From the NCBI GenBank assembly GCA_023415515.1, contig JAEZKH010000053.1, positions 1-16,681 on the forward strand: DNA of 16,681 nucleotides, written 5' to 3'. Origin of the DNA: Actinomycetes bacterium (lineage in GTDB: Bacteria > Actinomycetota > Actinomycetes > Mycobacteriales > Mycobacteriaceae). Under the pieces are notes generated by a model. It did no database searches. It saw nothing but the letters and a program-made list of their open reading frames with translations, and was not told the origin of the DNA. This document shows positions 13,447 through 16,681 of the stretch, one piece after another (positions within the stretch are counted from its first letter, which is position 1; every line of letters begins with the position of its first letter). A program made the position numbers and the translations under genes.

Positions 13447-13809
13447 ATGACTGTTCAGGACGAGTCGGCGACCACCACCGCCACCCACGGCGTGATCCTG
13501 ACCGATGCCGCGGCCGGAAAAGCCAAGGCGCTGCTGGATCAGGAAGGGCGCGACGACCTGGCGCTGCGCATCGCAGTTCAGCCGGGTGGATGCGCCGGAC
13601 TGCGCTACAACCTGTTCTTCGACGACCGCGCCCTCGACGGCGACCTGACCGCCGAATTCGGTGGAGTCCGGCTGACCGTCGACCGGATGAGTGCCCCCTA
13701 CGTGCAGGGCGCCACGATCGACTTCGTCGACACCATCGAGAAGCAGGGCTTCACGATCGACAACCCCAACGCCACCGGCTCGTGCGCGTGCGGGGACTCC
13801 TTCAACTGA
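13447..13809 (+). CDS. erpA: A-type iron-sulfur carrier (HesB/IscA/ErpA family)
   Basis: A 120-residue cytosolic protein that receives an Fe-S cluster and hands it to target enzymes. The three conserved cysteines are present: C49 in PGGCAGLRY, and C113 and C115 in the C-terminal SCACGDSF. It is nearly identical along its length to my recollection of M. tuberculosis Rv2204c (118 residues). ATG 13447 is chosen because AGGAG lies six bases upstream and the protein then starts as in homologs; the longer reading from 13408 has no ribosome-binding site. Possible clients include lipoyl synthase, which would serve DlaT and the glycine cleavage system, but that is inference. The stop is one base from the stop of the convergent membrane-protein gene. 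The symbol follows family usage; IscA-type is the alternative. Confidence 0.94.
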   Translation: MTVQDESATTTATHGVILTDAAAGKAKALLDQEGRDDLALRIAVQPGGCAGLRYNLFFDDRALDGDLTAEFGGVRLTVDRMSAPYVQGATIDFVDTIEKQGFTIDNPNATGSCACGDSFN

Positions 13810-13810
13810 T

Positions 13811-14473
13811 CTAGTACTGACCCGCCGCGCGCAGCAGGTACGAGCACACCAGCACCTGGTTGTCCTGAACCAGTACCTGGGCGACCGCCTGTTCCTCCAT
13901 TGTCGGCGGCGGACGGGTCCGGCTGCGTGCCGGCGTCACTTCCATGCTGAAAAGCACCTGCGCCTGATACGGCGACAAGAAGACCATCTTGTCGACCGAG
14001 GTGACCTCGGCGGTGCCGAACTGCTTGCGGAACGCGTCGCTGCTCAGATTCGCCAAGGCGAGGTCCGACCGCTTCTCCTTCACCGCGTCGTAGAGCCCGC
14101 ACAGCGTATGGCGGGCGATGGTCTCGACGTCACCCCGCTGAAGCGCACTCAGGTAGTTCTGGATCGCCGTCTGCGCCGCGGAGGCCGTGAGCCTGCGAGG
14201 CTCCTGGACGTCGTCCGAGCGCATCACGAGAATCGTCGTGCCCACTGCTGCGGCGGCCACCACGACCGCCGCGATGATGCCGAGCACGGCACGCAGGCGG
14301 CGCTTCGGATACGGGACCGGAGGCGGCAGCATGCCCGGATACGTCTGGGGCGCACCGGGATTCTCAGGGTAGGGCTGTACAGGCGGGCCGCCGAAGTGCT
14401 CGGGCGGTTGGCCCGGATGCGGAGGAACCCCGACCGGCCCAGCACCGTGGTGGGGCGGATACGGGCCTGCCAT
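13811..14473 (-). CDS. Proline-rich single-pass membrane protein (Rv2203-like)
   Basis: A 220-residue protein of unknown function. Residues 1-57 are Pro/Gly/Tyr-rich and disordered, likely cytosolic. A basic stop (KRRLR, 57-61) precedes one transmembrane helix at about 62-84. The remaining 135 residues are a predicted extracytoplasmic alpha/beta domain (QTAIQNYLSALQRGDVETIARHTLCGLYD region) resembling small NTF2-like or DUF4878-type domains often seen in mycobacterial membrane proteins. Two cysteines (C125, C210) could form a disulfide outside the cell. The ATG at 14473 has TAACCT ending seven bases upstream, so the mRNA may be leaderless. It is similar to M. tuberculosis Rv2203 by position and layout. 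Divergent from adoK across 94 bases. Confidence 0.83.
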   Translation of the reverse strand: MAGPYPPHHGAGPVGVPPHPGQPPEHFGGPPVQPYPENPGAPQTYPGMLPPPVPYPKRRLRAVLGIIAAVVVAAAAVGTTILVMRSDDVQEPRRLTASAAQTAIQNYLSALQRGDVETIARHTLCGLYDAVKEKRSDLALANLSSDAFRKQFGTAEVTSVDKMVFLSPYQAQVLFSMEVTPARSRTRPPPTMEEQAVAQVLVQDNQVLVCSYLLRAAGQY

Positions 14474-14480
14474 GGTAGGC

Positions 14481-14486
14481 AGGTTA
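14481..14486 (-). promoter_or_regulatory. Candidate -10 box (TAACCT) for the leaderless membrane-protein gene
   Basis: On the minus strand TAACCT is followed by seven bases and the ATG at 14473. It fits TANNNT. No Shine-Dalgarno sequence is seen. Confidence 0.5.
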
Positions 14487-14524
14487 GCGCAAGCGGCCCG
14501 ACATTTACGGTTTCGTGCGCCCGC

Positions 14525-14530
14525 TACGAT
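14525..14530 (+). promoter_or_regulatory. Candidate -10 box (TACGAT) for adoK
   Basis: TACGAT fits TANNNT and would start transcription near 14537, giving a leader of about 30 bases that contains the ribosome-binding site GAAGGG (14553-14558), nine bases before the GTG at 14568. Unlike its neighbours, adoK thus looks leadered. Confidence 0.45.
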
Positions 14531-14567
14531 TAGCTAGACAGGGTAATGAATTGAAGGGTGACACTTC

Positions 14568-15542
14568 GTGACCATCGCGGTAACCGGGTCGATCGCAACC
14601 GACCATCTCATGCGATTCCCGGGCAGATTCGCCGAAGGACTGCTGCCCGAACACCTGCAGAAGATCTCGGTGAGCTTCCTCGTCGACGACCTGGTCATCC
14701 ACCGGGGCGGCGTGGCGGGCAACATGGCCTATGCCATCGGCATCCTCGGCGGAGATCCGACGCTGGTCGGCGCGGTCGGCACGGACTTCGACGACTACCG
14801 CAATTGGCTGACCAGCCACGGGGTCGACTGCGACAGCGTGCTGATATCCGAATCGGCCTATACGGCACGGTTCGTGTGCACCACCGATCACGATATGGCC
14901 CAGATCGCGTCGTTCTATCCGGGCGCGATGTCACAGGCGCGCGAGATCAACCTCGCGGATGTTGTATCTCGAAGGGGCACACCGGATCTGGTGATCATCG
15001 GGGCCAACGATCCCGATGCGATGTTCCTGCACACCGAGGAGTGCCGCGCGCTGGGCCTCGCGTTCGCCGCCGACCCGTCGCAGCAGCTGGCGCGGCTCAC
15101 CGGCGACCAGATTCGCCAACTCATCGACGGCGCAACCTACCTGTTCACCAACGACTACGAATGGGATCTGCTGTTGCAGAAGTCCGGCTGGTCGGAGGCC
15201 GAGGTGATGAACCAGGTCCAGATGCGGGTCACCACCTTGGGGGAGAAGGGCGTCGACATCGTCGGCCGCGACGGCACCTTCGTGCATGTCGACGTGGTGC
15301 CCGAGACACGCAAAGTGGATCCGACCGGCATCGGCGACGCGTTCCGCGCGGGCTTCCTCACCGGCCGTGACAAGGGCCTGTCGATCGAACGCGCCGCGCA
15401 ACTGGCATCGCTGGTGGCGACCCTGGTGCTCGAGGCTCCAGGGCCGCAGGAGTGGAGCTGGGACCGTGATGCCGGCATCGAGCGGCTGACCGCGGCATAC
15501 GGCGACGACGCAGGCGCCGAGATCGCTGCTGCGCTGAGCTAG
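14568..15542 (+). CDS. adoK: Adenosine kinase, PfkB/ribokinase family
   Basis: The 324-residue cytosolic kinase phosphorylates adenosine to AMP in purine salvage; it matches M. tuberculosis AdoK (Rv2202c, 324 residues, once annotated cbhK). Bacterial AdoK belongs to the PfkB family but resembles sugar kinases more than eukaryotic adenosine kinases. Motifs: the PfkB N-terminal substrate motif GGVAGNMAYAIGILGG (47-62), FTNDYEWD (193-200), TTLGEKGVDI (222-231) and the C-terminal signature DPTGIGDAFRAGF (251-263) with catalytic base D257. GTG 14568 has a ribosome-binding site GAAGGG nine bases upstream and gives exactly the family length. The gene overlaps convergent asnB by four bases at a CTAG in which both stop codons lie. 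Confidence 0.95.
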   Translation: MTIAVTGSIATDHLMRFPGRFAEGLLPEHLQKISVSFLVDDLVIHRGGVAGNMAYAIGILGGDPTLVGAVGTDFDDYRNWLTSHGVDCDSVLISESAYTARFVCTTDHDMAQIASFYPGAMSQAREINLADVVSRRGTPDLVIIGANDPDAMFLHTEECRALGLAFAADPSQQLARLTGDQIRQLIDGATYLFTNDYEWDLLLQKSGWSEAEVMNQVQMRVTTLGEKGVDIVGRDGTFVHVDVVPETRKVDPTGIGDAFRAGFLTGRDKGLSIERAAQLASLVATLVLEAPGPQEWSWDRDAGIERLTAAYGDDAGAEIAAALS

Positions 15543-16681
15543 AGCTGAACCGGGTAGGTCGGCTCGCTGATCTGGGGCGTGACGCTGCCTTCGACGAAGA
15601 TCGCGTGCCACAGCATGAAGATCAGCACCGTCCACAGTCGCCTGCTGTGATCGCTTGTGCCGCCGCGGTGTTCGTCGAGCATGGTGCGAACGGCCGCGAG
15701 GTCGACGTGCTCGCCCGCACCTGAGGACGCCACGGCCTCGTAGGCCCAGTCCAGCAGCGCGCCGGCACGCAGCCAGTGCCGAATGGGGACGGGGAAACCC
15801 AGCTTCGGCCTGTGCAGCACGTGCGGGGGGATCACCGGCTCCAGCGCGCGTCGCAGCGCGTACTTGGTCGTCGCCCTGGTGATCTTGGCGTCCAGCGGCA
15901 GCCGCGACGCCACCGCGAACACCTCGGGGTCGAGGAACGGCACCCGCAGTTCGAGCGAGTTGGCCATCGTCATCTTGTCGGCCTTGACGAGGATGTCGCC
16001 GCGTAGCCAGGTGAACAGGTCGATGTGCTGCATGCGCGCCACCGGATCCCAGCCTTCGGACTCGGCGTACACGCGTGCCGTGACGTCGGTGTGGGTCCAG
16101 TCCGGACGGAACCCGGGCAGCACGGCCTGCAACTGGGCGTCGGAGAAACTTCGGGCATTGCCGTAGTAGCGCTCTTCCAGCGTCTGACTGCCCCTGTGCA
16201 GCAAGCTCTTTCCCCGCATACCTTCTGGCAGAGGGGCGGACACCTTGGCCATGGAACGGCGCACCGGCCTGGGAAGGTAGTCGAAGGGCTTGAGTGACAA
16301 CGGTTCCCGGTAGATCGTATACCCACCGAACAGCTCGTCGGCGCCCTCGCCGGACAGCACGACCTTGACGTGCTTGCGCGCCTCCCTGGCGATGAAGAAC
16401 AGCGGCACCAGCGCGGGATCTGCAACAGGTTCGTCGAGGTACCAGACGATTTCGGGCAGCGCGGAGACGAATTCGTCCTGGCTGACGACCTTGGTCACGT
16501 GCCTGGCGCCGATCGCCTCGGCAGAGGCCACCGCGACGTCGACCTCCGAGAAGCCCTCTCGTTCGAAGCCCGTGGTGAAGGTGATCAGCCGCGGGTTGTG
16601 CCGCATCGCCAACGCGGCGATCGCCGTGGAGTCGATACCGCCGGACAGGAATGCGCCGACGGTGACGTCGGCGCGCATGTG
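15539..16681 (-). CDS. asnB: Asparagine synthetase B (glutamine-hydrolysing), synthetase domain; N-terminus beyond the window
   Basis: About 380 C-terminal residues are visible, covering the ATP-dependent synthetase half. The PP-loop is LSGGIDST at visible residues 12-19 and the second conserved motif is SGEGADELFGGY about 100 residues later; ELRVPFLD further on is also typical. The N-terminal glutaminase domain with its catalytic Cys2 should lie to the right (the M. tuberculosis protein is about 652 residues). The frame stays open to the last base, so the internal ATG at 16678 is not the true start. Besides asparagine synthesis, members of this group in Corynebacteriales (LtsA-like) are tied to the cell wall and amidation of peptidoglycan precursors, so either role is possible. 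It ends in a four-base overlap with adoK. Confidence 0.94.
   Translation of the reverse strand, partial: HMRADVTVGAFLSGGIDSTAIAALAMRHNPRLITFTTGFEREGFSEVDVAVASAEAIGARHVTKVVSQDEFVSALPEIVWYLDEPVADPALVPLFFIAREARKHVKVVLSGEGADELFGGYTIYREPLSLKPFDYLPRPVRRSMAKVSAPLPEGMRGKSLLHRGSQTLEERYYGNARSFSDAQLQAVLPGFRPDWTHTDVTARVYAESEGWDPVARMQHIDLFTWLRGDILVKADKMTMANSLELRVPFLDPEVFAVASRLPLDAKITRATTKYALRRALEPVIPPHVLHRPKLGFPVPIRHWLRAGALLDWAYEAVASSGAGEHVDLAAVRTMLDEHRGGTSDHSRRLWTVLIFMLWHAIFVEGSVTPQISEPTYPVQL

Noticed and set aside
12322..13488. 388-residue frame opposite the glycerate kinase
   Set aside because: Shadow of a conserved kinase with intact signatures.

Overview
The window reads as ordinary chromosome of a high-GC actinobacterium, almost certainly a mycobacterium of the fast-growing (Mycolicibacterium) type. 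From memory, the protein sequences match Mycobacterium tuberculosis Rv2216 to Rv2201 closely and in nearly the same order (SDR39U1, dlaT, ephD, pepB, gcvT, ilvE, cobS, cobT, Rv2206, glycerate kinase, A-type Fe-S carrier, Rv2203, adoK, asnB). GTG and TTG starts, few AT-rich gaps and TANNNT-type -10 boxes fit this. I see no tRNA, rRNA, insertion sequence, prophage, CRISPR array, toxin-antitoxin pair or defence island.

Layout. Positions 1-2572 (minus): dlaT, the lipoylated E2 of pyruvate dehydrogenase, followed by a TIGR01777/YfcH-type epimerase that runs off the left edge. Positions 2730-4858 (plus): a small hypothetical protein and ephD, an epoxide hydrolase fused to a short-chain dehydrogenase. 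Positions 4859-6409 (minus): leucyl aminopeptidase pepB. Positions 6527-9240 (plus): gcvT (glycine cleavage T protein), ilvE (branched-chain aminotransferase) and a small cupin. Positions 9314-12280 (minus): a tight operon of a DUF3043-like membrane protein, cobU, cobT and cobS (assembly of the cobalamin nucleotide loop). Positions 12304-13809 (plus): a glycerate kinase and an ErpA/IscA-type Fe-S carrier. Positions 13811-14473 (minus): a proline-rich single-pass membrane protein. Positions 14568-15542 (plus): adenosine kinase. Positions 15539-16681 (minus): asnB, cut at the right edge. The longest non-coding stretch is about 157 bases.

The gene content is housekeeping metabolism: lipoate/one-carbon enzymes (DlaT, GcvT), B12 completion, Fe-S delivery, amino-acid metabolism and purine salvage. 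The most unusual signals are in how the genes are joined. Eight genes have a TANNNT hexamer ending 6-8 bases before the start codon, as expected for leaderless mRNAs. In two of these the upstream gene's TAG stop codon supplies the first half of the hexamer. One divergent pair seems to start from two overlapping -10 boxes in a 23-base gap. Three of the four convergent pairs have stop codons that touch or overlap, while the fourth is separated by a spacer with two mutually exclusive hairpins. These are readings from sequence only; no transcript data were available.
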